NCBI GenBank assembly: GCA_038251135.1
Contig: JBBSBR010000024.1
Location: forward strand, 1 to 11,696
Reading direction: 5' to 3'
DNA: 11,696 nt
From: JBBSBR01 sp038251135
GTDB taxonomy: Bacteria; Patescibacteriota; Saccharimonadia; UBA4664
Of this stretch, positions 1 through 6,834 are shown one piece after another. Made by a program: the position numbers and the translations under genes. The notes under the pieces are model-generated. The model searched no databases, was not told the origin of the DNA, and worked only from the letters and a program-made list of their open reading frames with translations. Every line of letters begins with the position of its first letter. The stretch's first letter is position 1.

Positions 1-179
1 CCGTGAACCAGCCAAAGATCCGGCTTGGGCAGATCAGGATAAGTATCGAAGAACTTTATCAATTGCTCCTCGTGCTGCGAAAGCACGATCGAGTAGAGTA
101 TATTACGCTTTTTGAGCTCAAGCAAAATAGGCAGCAGCTTAATGTACTCGGCAGTCGTACCGTAGACGATAAATACCAT
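1..179 (-). CDS. UDP-GlcNAc 2-epimerase (WecB-like), N-terminal part, runs off the left edge
   Basis: Translating the minus strand from the ATG at 179-177 gives 59 uninterrupted residues that continue past the window edge. The N-terminus reads MVFIVYGTTAEYIKLLPILL. This resembles the opening strand, loop and helix of UDP-N-acetylglucosamine 2-epimerases, whose usual form is GTRPExIKxxPv; here the Arg-Pro of that motif is replaced by Thr-Ala. Such enzymes interconvert UDP-GlcNAc and UDP-ManNAc in the cytoplasm for envelope polysaccharide synthesis. An AAAGG ribosome-binding site lies 7 nt before the ATG, which supports this start. It diverges from the glycosyltransferase at 237, so the two probably belong to one surface-sugar locus. 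Only the first 59 of the roughly 360-400 residues usual for the family are visible and no catalytic residue can be checked. Another nucleotide-sugar-binding GT-B fold enzyme is the alternative. Confidence 0.6.
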   Translation of the reverse strand, partial: MVFIVYGTTAEYIKLLPILLELKKRNILYSIVLSQHEEQLIKFFDTYPDLPKPDLWLVH

Positions 180-221
180 TGATGAACCTTTCTCACGTCA
201 GTATAGCTCATCACCGTAAGC

Positions 222-230
222 TGTTAGAAT
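222..230 (+). promoter_or_regulatory. Extended -10 promoter for the glycosyltransferase; transcript probably leaderless
   Basis: TGTTAGAAT has the TG-N-TAnnnT form of an extended -10 element (TAGAAT at 225-230). A start about 7 nt downstream falls on the A of the ATG at 237. There is no ribosome-binding site before that ATG, so a leaderless mRNA fits. No convincing -35 is present, which is usual for extended -10 promoters. This is read from sequence only. Confidence 0.5.
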
Positions 231-236
231 ACGTAC

Positions 237-1343
237 ATGAAGATCCTTATCGACGGCCGCTGGCTGGGGCGTACCGGCATTGGCCGCTACACTACTGGGC
301 TGCTGGCAGAATTACAGAAGCAGGCGACGGAGCACGACTACGTGGTTCTGCTATTGCCGGAGCAGTTTAGCCAATGGACGCCGACCAATCCCCGCTTTTC
401 CAAGGCGCTGACGACGAGCGAGGTCTACACGCTGGCCGAGCAGTTCAAACTGCCGTTTGAGATTCGCCGCCATAAGCCCGACCTGGTTCACTTCAACGCC
501 TTCAACTTGCCAATTTTGTACTTCGGACGCTACGTCGTAACCATTCACGACCTGACGCTGGTGAAGTACCAGAATGTCCGGGGCGTCGGACTGGCCCGCT
601 GGATCTACGCCGCCAAACAGCAGGCGATGAAGTTGATACTGTGGAGTGCGGTCCGTCGGGCCTACCGCATAATTACTCCGACCGAGTACGTCAAAGACGC
701 CGTCGTGGACCGCTACCGCATCTATCGCGACAAGGTGGACGTAACGCTGCTGGCGGTGGGCGAAGACTTGGCAGGGGAGGGTAAATTAGGCTCCTTCAAG
801 CCCATATCACCCTATCTGCTTTATGTCGGCAACTACTACCCGTACAAAAATGTCCGCGCGCTGGTATCGGCCTTTGCCGCCTCAGATTTGCGCACCAAAG
901 GTGGCAGCTTGGTGCTGACCGGTAAGGCCGACTACTTCCAGGGCTTGATCCGGGATCACGTGCGCGAGCTCCGGCTCGACAGCCAAGTGCTCTTCCCCGG
1001 GTTTGTGACCGACGGCGAACTAGCCGCGCTCTACCACGGCGCCAGTCTGTTTGTCTTTCCGTCGCTGTCCGAGGGCTTCGGGCTGCCCGGGCTCGAGGCT
1101 ATGGCGCACGGTACGCCGGTACTCGCCGCCTATGCCAGCTGCCTGCCCGAGATCTACGGCGACGCCGCCGAGTACTTTGATCCCAAGCAACCGGAGGACC
1201 TGACGAGAAAGATCGATGAGTTGGTGGCTAGCGAGGAGCGCCGCCAGAAATTGGTGGCCGCCGGATATGAGCAGTTGAAGCTGTATTCGTGGGCCGATAC
1301 AGCTAAACAAACCCTTGAGGTTTACACCGACGCGCTTAAGTAG
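237..1343 (+). CDS. GT4-family glycosyltransferase (group 1)
   Basis: A 368-residue protein with the two-domain GT-B layout. The N-terminal domain opens with MKILIDGRWLGRTGIGRY, whose Gly-rich loop is typical of Glyco_transf_4 acceptor domains. The C-terminal domain starts near residue 190 with a YLLYVGN...YKN stretch and contains the EX7E signature of retaining GT4 enzymes: E279 and E287 in EGFGLPGLE, followed by MAHGTPVLA and LPEI. Length is normal. It should transfer a hexose, perhaps mannose, from a nucleotide donor to a growing surface glycan at the inner face of the membrane; donor and acceptor cannot be read from sequence. It diverges from the epimerase fragment, consistent with an envelope polysaccharide locus. 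The ATG at 237 is preceded by an extended -10 rather than a ribosome-binding site. There are no membrane segments or frameshifts. Confidence 0.9.
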   Translation: MKILIDGRWLGRTGIGRYTTGLLAELQKQATEHDYVVLLLPEQFSQWTPTNPRFSKALTTSEVYTLAEQFKLPFEIRRHKPDLVHFNAFNLPILYFGRYVVTIHDLTLVKYQNVRGVGLARWIYAAKQQAMKLILWSAVRRAYRIITPTEYVKDAVVDRYRIYRDKVDVTLLAVGEDLAGEGKLGSFKPISPYLLYVGNYYPYKNVRALVSAFAASDLRTKGGSLVLTGKADYFQGLIRDHVRELRLDSQVLFPGFVTDGELAALYHGASLFVFPSLSEGFGLPGLEAMAHGTPVLAAYASCLPEIYGDAAEYFDPKQPEDLTRKIDELVASEERRQKLVAAGYEQLKLYSWADTAKQTLEVYTDALK

Positions 1344-1356
1344 CGATTACTGTGGT

Positions 1357-1381
1357 GTCACCCTGAGCCTGCCGAAGGGCC
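1357..1381 (+). repeat. REP-like palindromic unit R1
   Basis: GTCACCCTGAGC...GAAGGGCC: a GTCA head followed by an imperfect hairpin. It is nearly identical to the unit at 4252-4276. It lies 13 nt after the glycosyltransferase stop and could also act as a transcript-end hairpin. Confidence 0.65.
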
Positions 1382-1860
1382 TGGATTAATTTTCTTTATA
1401 TTCCTACTTTGTCCCGGCAAAGTAGGCAAACCTCCTGGGCCAAATATCTCCTTGATAGCTCAAACCCCATCGACCAACGTCCGGAAGAGACGACCCTCCG
1501 TTGTCGGGATCGCCCCTCACTTTATTCACCTGAGGTTCGGGTAATTCTTCCGTTTATTCATTGGTCGCTCAGGCTTGATCTTCAGGGAGATATTTAATGC
1601 CCAGACCCGCCGCGGGGCTGCTTGGTTTTCACCACCGCCTGCAGGAGAACCATGCCCGCATTGCCGTGGCCGCACACAGCAGCGGACGACTAGGTTCGGT
1701 TGCGCAGGAAGGACACCTAGAAGGGTGCGGCAGAGATTGTACTCGAAGTCAGAGGGAATTGTGCGCCGCGGAATGCGGGCAACAACCAGACGAAAACAAG
1801 CAATCTTGCCAACGATTGGTGATCGACAACATGTCAGGTAGGAAACGAGTTGCGCCCTGT
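1382..1860 (+). repeat. Large intergenic repeat, copy Z
   Basis: This 480-bp stretch holds no credible gene. It matches 7955-8510 (copy Y) in the same orientation over most of its length. Its right part (about 1651-1852) also matches 3983-4185 (copy X) as the reverse complement. Shared landmarks in order: a perfect hairpin at 1403-1426 (CCTACTTTG/CAAAGTAGG, 6-nt loop), a CTGGGCCAAAT box, GGATCGCCCCTCAC, GCCCAGACCC..CGCGGGGCTGC, and a core bounded by arms at 1653-1670 and 1765-1781 that can pair. Open frames crossing it (for example 1526-1867 minus) have no ribosome-binding site or recognisable domain and are broken by stops in copy X, so I read the element as non-coding. Confidence 0.8.
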
Positions 1861-1863
1861 TTA

Positions 1864-1922
1864 TCATTCCGTACTCGATACGGAATCATTTCGAATGGAT
1901 CCTGAATCAAGTTCAGGGTGAC
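1864..1922 (+). repeat. Head-to-head REP pair R2/R3
   Basis: R2 (1864-1887) is an 8-bp perfect stem, ATTCCGTA-CTCGA-TACGGAAT, with a TCA head. R3 (1898-1922) is the opposite orientation, ending in GGTGAC, with stem CCTGAA-TCAAG-TTCAGG. The same pair recurs at 8515-8584 with a longer spacer. Confidence 0.75.
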
Positions 1923-1944
1923 GAAAGTGAGGCGATTCCAACCG

Positions 1945-1973
1945 TTGACTCAGGGAGAATTTTAGCGTAAAGT
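1945..1973 (+). promoter_or_regulatory. rpmH promoter
   Basis: TTGACT (1945-1950) and TAAAGT (1968-1973) are separated by exactly 17 nt, a good housekeeping-sigma promoter. Transcription would begin near 1980, leaving a leader of only about 3 nt before the rpmH ATG at 1983. Confidence 0.6.
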
Positions 1974-1982
1974 ACTGGAGTT

Positions 1983-2120
1983 ATGTCTAAGCGAACTCAC
2001 CAGCCCAAGAAAGCTCGCCGCCGCAAAGTTCACGGCTTCATGCAACGCATGATGACCCGTGCCGGTCAGCATGTCCTCAAGCGCCGCCGAGATAAGGGCC
2101 GCAAGAAGATCGCGGTCTAA
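1983..2120 (+). CDS. rpmH: 50S ribosomal protein L34
   Basis: A 45-residue, strongly basic protein: MSKRTHQPKKARRRKVHGFM, then RMMTRAGQHVLKRRRDKGRKK. This is the L34 pattern KRTxQPxxxRRxxxHGFxxRMxTxxGxxVLxRRRxKGRxxL. L34 is a component of the large ribosomal subunit. Length is normal for the family (44-47). It begins the usual rpmH-rnpA-yidC-jag order. The GGAG just upstream is only 2 nt from the ATG, too close for standard initiation; with the promoter at 1945-1973 this suggests a near-leaderless mRNA. A terminator-like hairpin follows directly. Its orientation, pointing toward dnaA rather than away from it, is unlike most bacteria and is discussed in the findings. Confidence 0.96.
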   Translation: MSKRTHQPKKARRRKVHGFMQRMMTRAGQHVLKRRRDKGRKKIAV

Positions 2121-2122
2121 CC

Positions 2123-2164
2123 GCCGCTTTGTCTTGGAATGGTCGCTACCAAGCGGCCTTTTTT
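2123..2164 (+). terminator. Rho-independent terminator or attenuator after rpmH
   Basis: GCCGC (2123-2127) pairs with GCGGC (2153-2157) and TTGG (2134-2137) pairs with CCAA (2149-2152), leaving a 6-nt bulge and an 11-nt loop, followed by CTTTTTT. It begins 3 nt after the rpmH stop. It probably ends or attenuates the abundant rpmH transcript before rnpA. Confidence 0.7.
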
Positions 2165-2233
2165 GTACCCAGACACCAAATTAGCCGATATACTAAAGTC
2201 GTATCTTCACTGCCTTCTTCTTAATTTATCGTT

Positions 2234-2295
2234 GTCATCCTACGACTCGATCGGAGGATCAACGCAACGATTCTCTGGTCAAGCCAGAGAATGAC
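2234..2295 (+). repeat. Head-to-head REP pair R4/R5 between rpmH and rnpA
   Basis: R4 (2234-2260) runs GTCATCCTACGA...GGAGGATC. R5 (2269-2295) is the opposite orientation with a perfect 8-bp stem, TTCTCTGG-TCAAG-CCAGAGAA, and ends in TGAC. An almost identical pair with an 8-9 nt spacer is at 6142-6204. The rest of 2165-2344 shows only a possible -10 (CATAAT, 2322-2327) for rnpA. Confidence 0.8.
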
Positions 2296-2344
2296 AAATT
2301 GAGAGCATGGAAGGTGTGAGACATAATTAACGAGAAATCACCAC

Positions 2345-2689
2345 ATGCTAGCCGCGCCAAACCGTCTGCGTAAGAACTTCGAAATCACCCGCGTCTATAA
2401 GCGCGGGGTCTACGGCGGTGCCGGCGGCCCGTTGAGCATCAAAGTGCTGGCTACCAAGCAGTCAAAGTCCCGCGCGGTCGTCGTCGTGAGCAAAAAAGTC
2501 GACAAGCGCGCCGTGGTACGCAATCGCATCCGCCGCCGTTTAGCGGGCGTTCTGGCCACAATCTGGGCGACAGTCCCCGCCGGTTACGATATAGTAGTAA
2601 GCGTACACAGCGACGTGAGCGGTCTTCCTACTCAAGAACTCACCAAACTTATCACCACGGCGCTCGCCAAAGCGCACGTTACCCCCTAG
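2345..2689 (+). CDS. rnpA: Ribonuclease P protein component
   Basis: A 114-residue basic protein. It shows the RnpA layout: an N-terminal R-L-R-K-N-F-xx-V motif near residues 7-17, a central strand VVVVSKKVDKRAVVRN, and the signature RNRIRRRL at residues 59-66 that contacts RNase P RNA. RnpA binds the catalytic RNA and aids removal of tRNA 5' leaders in the cytoplasm. The length fits the family. The ATG at 2345 has only a weak GAG-type ribosome-binding site; CATAAT at 2322-2327 could be its own -10, giving a leader of about 10 nt. Its position between rpmH and yidC is the usual one. The TAG stop leaves 23 nt to yidC, so co-transcription with yidC and jag is likely. Confidence 0.93.
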   Translation: MLAAPNRLRKNFEITRVYKRGVYGGAGGPLSIKVLATKQSKSRAVVVVSKKVDKRAVVRNRIRRRLAGVLATIWATVPAGYDIVVSVHSDVSGLPTQELTKLITTALAKAHVTP

Positions 2690-2712
2690 TATTCACGGAG
2701 TCCATTACAGTC

Positions 2713-3513
2713 ATGTTCAATACCCTGCTCGTCCAGCCTCTCTTCAACATCCTGGCCATCATCTACGCCTACCTTCCCGGCCACGACTTCGGCGTCGCGA
2801 TCATTATATTTACCATTCTGGTACGCCTGGCGCTTTGGCCGCTGGTCAACAAGCAGCTCCACTCGCAGCGCGCCCTGCAGGAGCTCCAACCCGAAATCGC
2901 CCGCATCCGCACTGAAGCCAAGGGCGACAAGACGCTCGAGGGCAAGCTCACCATGGAGCTCTACAAGGAGAAGGAGATCAACCCCTTCGCCTCGTTCCTG
3001 CCGCTCCTCATCCAGCTGCCGATCTTCCTGGCGCTCTTCGTGGTTCTCAAAGACCTCGTAAAACCCGGCGAGATCGAGAAGCTGGCCTACCCGTTCGTAG
3101 CCTCCCTGCCGGCAATTCAGGAGGTCATCAAACAGGGCGGGGCCTTCCACCCGACGCTCCTGGGCCTCATCGATCTGGCCAAGCCTTCATTGATCCTGGC
3201 CGCGATTGCCGGAGCGTTGCAGTTCATCCAGACCAAGCAGCTCCTGCCAAAGCACAACGCCTCCGACTCAGCCGCTCAGGTAACGAAGGGTATGACCTAC
3301 ATCTTCCCGTTTGTAACCTTCTTCGTGGGTCTCTCGCTTCCCGGCGCCCTGGCTCTCTACTGGGGAGCCGGCAGCGCCATGGCCATCCTCCAACAGACGC
3401 TGGTACTGCGCCAAGACGTTGAGGAGATGGAGGCCGTAGTCCTGCCGTCCGGCAACTCGACCAACCCAAGCCAAAAGCCCAAGAAGAAGCGCCGCAAAGG
3501 AGCAACCAAATGA
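2713..3513 (+). CDS. yidC: YidC/Oxa1-family membrane protein insertase
   Basis: A 266-residue membrane protein matching the short, Gram-positive-type YidC without the large periplasmic domain. Segments: about 5-21, 28-45 (GVAIIIFTILVRLALWPL, carrying the conserved hydrophilic-groove arginine as R38), about 94-112 (NPFASFLPLLIQLPIFLALF), about 157-172, and 195-225 (FPFVTFFVGLSLPGALALYW). A cytoplasmic loop rich in charged residues lies between the second and third segments, and the tail ends in KPKKKRRKG, which can contact ribosomes. It inserts and folds membrane proteins with or without Sec. A GGAG ribosome-binding site is 12 nt upstream, somewhat far. It overlaps jag by 4 nt (ATGA), so the two are translationally coupled. 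Codon choice is strongly C-rich. Confidence 0.95.
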   Translation: MFNTLLVQPLFNILAIIYAYLPGHDFGVAIIIFTILVRLALWPLVNKQLHSQRALQELQPEIARIRTEAKGDKTLEGKLTMELYKEKEINPFASFLPLLIQLPIFLALFVVLKDLVKPGEIEKLAYPFVASLPAIQEVIKQGGAFHPTLLGLIDLAKPSLILAAIAGALQFIQTKQLLPKHNASDSAAQVTKGMTYIFPFVTFFVGLSLPGALALYWGAGSAMAILQQTLVLRQDVEEMEAVVLPSGNSTNPSQKPKKKRRKGATK

Positions 3514-3968
3514 GCGTCGTCAGCGACAGCGCCAAGCAGCACCTCGAAGATCTGATTGCCTTCTTCGGCATTAACGCCGTTGCCGCCGTCAGTGATAATG
3601 AGGACGGCATTGAGCTCGATATTGAGTCTTCGCCGTCATCACCGCGACTGATCGGCCACCACGGCGAGACCTTGCGGGCGCTGGAATACCTCGTCAATCA
3701 GATGATCCGCCATGAATTTAGCGAATCCCCCCGTATCAATGTCGACGTTGCCGGCTACAAACTGGCCCGCCGTCACGCTCTCGAGGAGCAGGCGCGCGAA
3801 ATCGCTGCCCGGGTGACCGAGTCGAAAGAGGAAGAGGCGTTGCCGCCGATGAATCCGGCCGAGCGCCGCATCGTCCACATGGTGCTGCGTGATATTGAGA
3901 CGGTGCAGACCGAGAGCCGCGGTGAAGATCGAGCTCGCCACATCGTAGTTCTCCCAGCCGAGCAGTAA
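3510..3968 (+). CDS. jag: Jag/KhpB-family RNA-binding protein (KH plus R3H)
   Basis: A 152-residue protein. The KH domain is marked by LIGHHGETLRALEYLVN (residues 47-63; GxxG loop at 49-52). The R3H domain spans about 85-147 with LPPMNPAERRIVHMVL and a closing ESRGEDRARHIVV. The Jag_N domain found at the start of many homologues is absent, giving the short form. KhpB/Jag proteins bind RNA, partner with KhpA in other bacteria, and influence cell division and envelope growth; the gene is habitually next to yidC. Start: the ATG at 3510 lies inside the yidC stop context (ATGA) and has AAAGGAG 7 nt upstream. The TAA stop is 14 nt from repeat copy X. The acidic middle (SKEEEALPP) is normal for the linker into R3H. 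Confidence 0.93.
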   Translation: MSVVSDSAKQHLEDLIAFFGINAVAAVSDNEDGIELDIESSPSSPRLIGHHGETLRALEYLVNQMIRHEFSESPRINVDVAGYKLARRHALEEQAREIAARVTESKEEEALPPMNPAERRIVHMVLRDIETVQTESRGEDRARHIVVLPAEQ

Positions 3969-3982
3969 GGGCGGCGAGCCCC

Positions 3983-4206
3983 CACTCGTTTCCTACCCGA
4001 CAGGTCGTCGATCACCGCTCATTGGCAAGATCGCTTGTTTTCGTCTGGCTGTTGCCCACATTCCGCGGCGCACAATTCCCGCTGATTGCAGGTAGAATTA
4101 TTGCTGTTACCTTTCTAGGATCTTATTTGCCGTAAGAGTATCTGGTCGTCCGCTGCTGTGTGCGTCCGCGGCAATGCGGGCATGGTTGTCGGGACCCCGG
4201 CCATAC
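3983..4206 (-). repeat. Large intergenic repeat, copy X (inverted)
   Basis: Reading the minus strand, this region matches the core of copies Z (about 1651-1852) and Y (about 8282-8500), including TCTTGCCAA, GACGAAAACAAGC and CACACAGCAGCGGACGA. The pairing arms are at 4053-4068 and 4166-4182. The segment 4086-4148 has diverged. X lacks the left half present in Z and Y. No coding frame survives: the frame open in Z and Y meets a TAG near 4093. Confidence 0.8.
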
Positions 4207-4276
4207 GATCCTCCGGTCAAGCCGTAGGATGACACGGTTGAACTCACGGTTGTCACCCTGAGCTTGTCGAAGGGTC
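4207..4276. repeat. REP pair R6/R7, tail-to-tail
   Basis: R6 (4207-4233, minus) is identical to the unit at 6516-6542. R7 (4252-4276, plus) is GTCACCCTGAGCTTG...GAAGGGTC, near-identical to R1. R6 is at the same place relative to the repeat core as R12 in copy Y. Confidence 0.75.
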
Positions 4277-4297
4277 TAGATTACGTTTCTTATTCTT

Positions 4298-4321
4298 CCT
4301 ACTTTGCCGGGACAAAGTAGG
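4298..4321. repeat. Perfect hairpin shared with copy Z
   Basis: CCTACTTTG and CAAAGTAGG form a 9-bp stem with loop CCGGGA. The stem is identical to that at 1403-1426. Bases 4330-4354 (CTTTGGTGGCAAAAGGGAC) resemble, in reverse complement, half of the corresponding hairpin in copy Y at 8003-8026. Confidence 0.65.
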
Positions 4322-4405
4322 GAGAATCTTTGGTGGCAAAAGGGACAAAGACTTAAGCTAGACCCGGCAACCAAAGTCACAGCCGATTCTCAGAAACTTT
4401 GAAAT

Positions 4406-4547
4406 ATATTCACAAATTCCGCTTACGATTCCACAAGTTTTTCCCCACTCATCCCCAGCCTTATCCCCCACCCCTCTATCTGTTGAATCGATAAATCTGT
4501 GCATAAGTAGTGCCACAAAAATTACACATAACAAGGCTTGTGGAAAA
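4406..4547. promoter_or_regulatory. DnaA-box cluster upstream of dnaA
   Basis: Two sites fit TTWTNCACA exactly on the minus strand: TGTGCATAA (4498-4506) and TGTGGAAAA (4539-4547). A third, ATATTCACA (4406-4414), differs at one base. The C-rich run TTTTTCCCCAC...TTATCCCCCA between 4437 and 4471 is box-like but degenerate. These could serve dnaA autoregulation or be part of a two-part origin with the dnaA-dnaN spacer. Confidence 0.55.
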
Positions 4548-4567
4548 GGCTCATGCTCCGATACTAT
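4538..4567 (+). promoter_or_regulatory. Candidate dnaA promoter, -35 overlapping a DnaA box
   Basis: TTGTGG (4538-4543) and TACTAT (4562-4567) are 18 nt apart. The -35 lies inside the DnaA box at 4539-4547, so DnaA binding would block RNA polymerase. The -35 matches the consensus only in TTG, and TATAAC just downstream is an alternative -10. Confidence 0.4.
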
Positions 4568-4610
4568 AGGTATAACGTAAACAGATTCGGTTACCAGGTA
4601 AGGAGTGTTC

Positions 4611-6002
<1,392 letters not shown>

Positions 6003-6141
6003 TCAGATATATTTCAATCTTCTAATACCCGGCGGTATACGATACCTTGAGCACCGTTAGCGCTCAGACGGCACCCGACGCGTTGAACACCATTTACTCT
6101 CGGGCGGTACTCTCGCATACCGTACCGCTTTGTGCTAACTT
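6003..6141. other. Spacer after dnaA with two small hairpins
   Basis: GGTAT-ACG-ATACC (6034-6046) and GCGGTAC/GTACCGC (6104-6110 with 6122-6128, 11-nt loop) can form hairpins, but no T-run follows, so neither is a clear terminator. I see no gene and no DnaA box here. Confidence 0.4.
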
Positions 6142-6204
6142 GTCATCCTACGGCTTGACCGGAGGATCGTTAATTCTGATTCTCTGATCAAGTCAGAGAA
6201 TGAC
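6142..6204 (+). repeat. Head-to-head REP pair R8/R9, left border of the GIY-YIG element
   Basis: R8 (6142-6168) together with the preceding T forms 28 bp that are the exact reverse complement of 6516-6543. R9 (6178-6204, minus) has the perfect stem TTCTCTGA-TCAAG-TCAGAGAA. The pair matches R4/R5 at 2234-2295. Confidence 0.85.
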
Positions 6205-6257
6205 ACTGAGAATGGCACTGGGAGTTATCCAAGATTAATACTTACTACGTATATATA

Positions 6258-6536
6258 ATGGCGAACAATCGACCGACACTCTATATCGGAGTTACGAATA
6301 ACCTTGAGCGTAGAGTTTTCGAGCATAAGAATGGAATTATTCCGGGCTTTTCCAGTCAATATGGGTTGTCTAAACTTGTTTATTTCGAGGAAACGAATGA
6401 CATCGAGTCGGCCATTCACAGAGAAAAGCGCCTCAAGCACTGGAACCGTCAATGGAAGTTGGATTTAATCGAAAAATTTAACCCCAAGTACTTAGATTTA
6501 TCACAAGACTGGGTTGATCCTCCGGTCAAGCCGTAG
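6258..6536 (+). CDS. Single-domain GIY-YIG nuclease with REP-encoded C-terminus
   Basis: From the first ATG this is 92 residues: MANNRPTLYIGVTNNLERRV, then FEHKNG and SAIHREKRLKHWNRQWKLDLIEKFNP. LYIGVT is the YIG half of the motif, ERRVFEHK carries the conserved Arg, and the HREKRLKHW helix the likely catalytic Glu. The GIY half (YYVYI) is encoded just upstream, in frame, at 6243-6257, so a full-length protein must start earlier. No ATG, GTG or TTG lies between the in-frame TGA at 6207 and 6258. ATT at 6234 (one base from ATG), with GGGAG 9 nt before it, would restore the whole fold. The ordinary domain ends near LDLSQDW; the last residues VDPPVKP and the TAG stop come from REP unit R10. The family makes metal-dependent DNA cuts; the role of these stand-alone members is unclear. 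It may be a pseudogene if ATT does not initiate. Confidence 0.75.
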   Translation: MANNRPTLYIGVTNNLERRVFEHKNGIIPGFSSQYGLSKLVYFEETNDIESAIHREKRLKHWNRQWKLDLIEKFNPKYLDLSQDWVDPPVKP

Positions 6537-6542
6537 GATGAC
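6516..6542 (-). repeat. REP unit R10, right border of the GIY-YIG element
   Basis: GATCCTCCGG-TCAAG-CCGTAGGATGAC, with the following A, is an exact 28-bp inverted copy of 6141-6168 and is identical to R6 at 4207-4233. It overlaps the end of the nuclease gene and supplies its TAG (6534-6536). Confidence 0.85.
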
Positions 6543-6783
6543 AAAAAGACACTTCCGCACACCCGTGCATAAATACTGGGGAAAGCCTGTGCATCGGCCG
6601 GCAATAATCCCCAGAACATAAGGACTTTCCCCACCCTGATTAATCTAACCCCACAGCCAATCCCGGCTAAGCCCACAGACTAACCGGGCGTCTATCCACA
6701 AGAGCATAAGCATTATTATATTGAGACTAAGCCAAAAATAGGCTTTTACCCAGTGTCCACAGGGCTTATTATTACTACGATGA

Positions 6784-6795
6784 GTTTATATAAAC
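6784..6795. repeat. Perfect palindrome GTTTATATAAAC
   Basis: A 12-bp perfect, all but GC-free palindrome just upstream of the dnaN -10. It could ease strand opening or be an operator over the -35 region of dnaN. Nothing in the sequence decides between these. Confidence 0.4.
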
Positions 6796-6801
6796 AAAAG
6801 G

Positions 6802-6807
6802 TATAAT
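6802..6807 (+). promoter_or_regulatory. dnaN -10 element
   Basis: Exact TATAAT, 28 nt before the dnaN ATG, placing the start near 6814 and leaving room for the AAGGAG ribosome-binding site. No clear -35 is visible; the palindrome at 6784-6795 occupies part of the spacer. Confidence 0.55.
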
Positions 6808-6834
6808 ACTTAAAAGCAGTTAAGGAGTGGAGAA

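Larger units (their letters stand above)
6546..6834. other. Probable origin of replication in the dnaA-dnaN spacer
   Basis: This 289-bp stretch has no gene. It contains near-DnaA boxes CGTGCATAA (6564-6572, minus, one mismatch) and CTATCCACA (6692-6700, one mismatch), and the box-like GTGTCCACA (6753-6761). The last is followed by GGGC and then TTA TTA TTA CTA (6766-6777) and an AT-rich tract. That order (DnaA box, GC tract, DnaA-trios, AT-rich) is the layout of a basal unwinding system. A small hairpin AAGCC/GGCTT lies at 6729-6745. Sampled lines are C-rich on plus in yidC/dnaA and slightly G-rich in dnaN/recF, which fits an origin here. Confidence 0.6.

Noticed and set aside
1526..1867. Long open frame on minus through copy Z, with a partly similar frame in copy Y (8256-8438)
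   Set aside because: The similarity follows from the DNA repeat. The frame is broken by TAG in copy X, diverges after about 35 residues between Z and Y, has no ribosome-binding site and no domain I know.
3224..3697. Long minus-strand frames opposite yidC and jag
   Set aside because: They are antisense shadows of well-supported genes, without family resemblance or initiation signals.
4605..4610. GTG at 4605 as the dnaA start
   Set aside because: It overlaps the AAGGAG ribosome-binding site; the ATG at 4611 has proper spacing and gives a normal DnaA N-terminus.
6003..6050. Terminator for dnaA from the hairpin at 6034-6046
   Set aside because: The stem is only 5 bp and no T-run follows.
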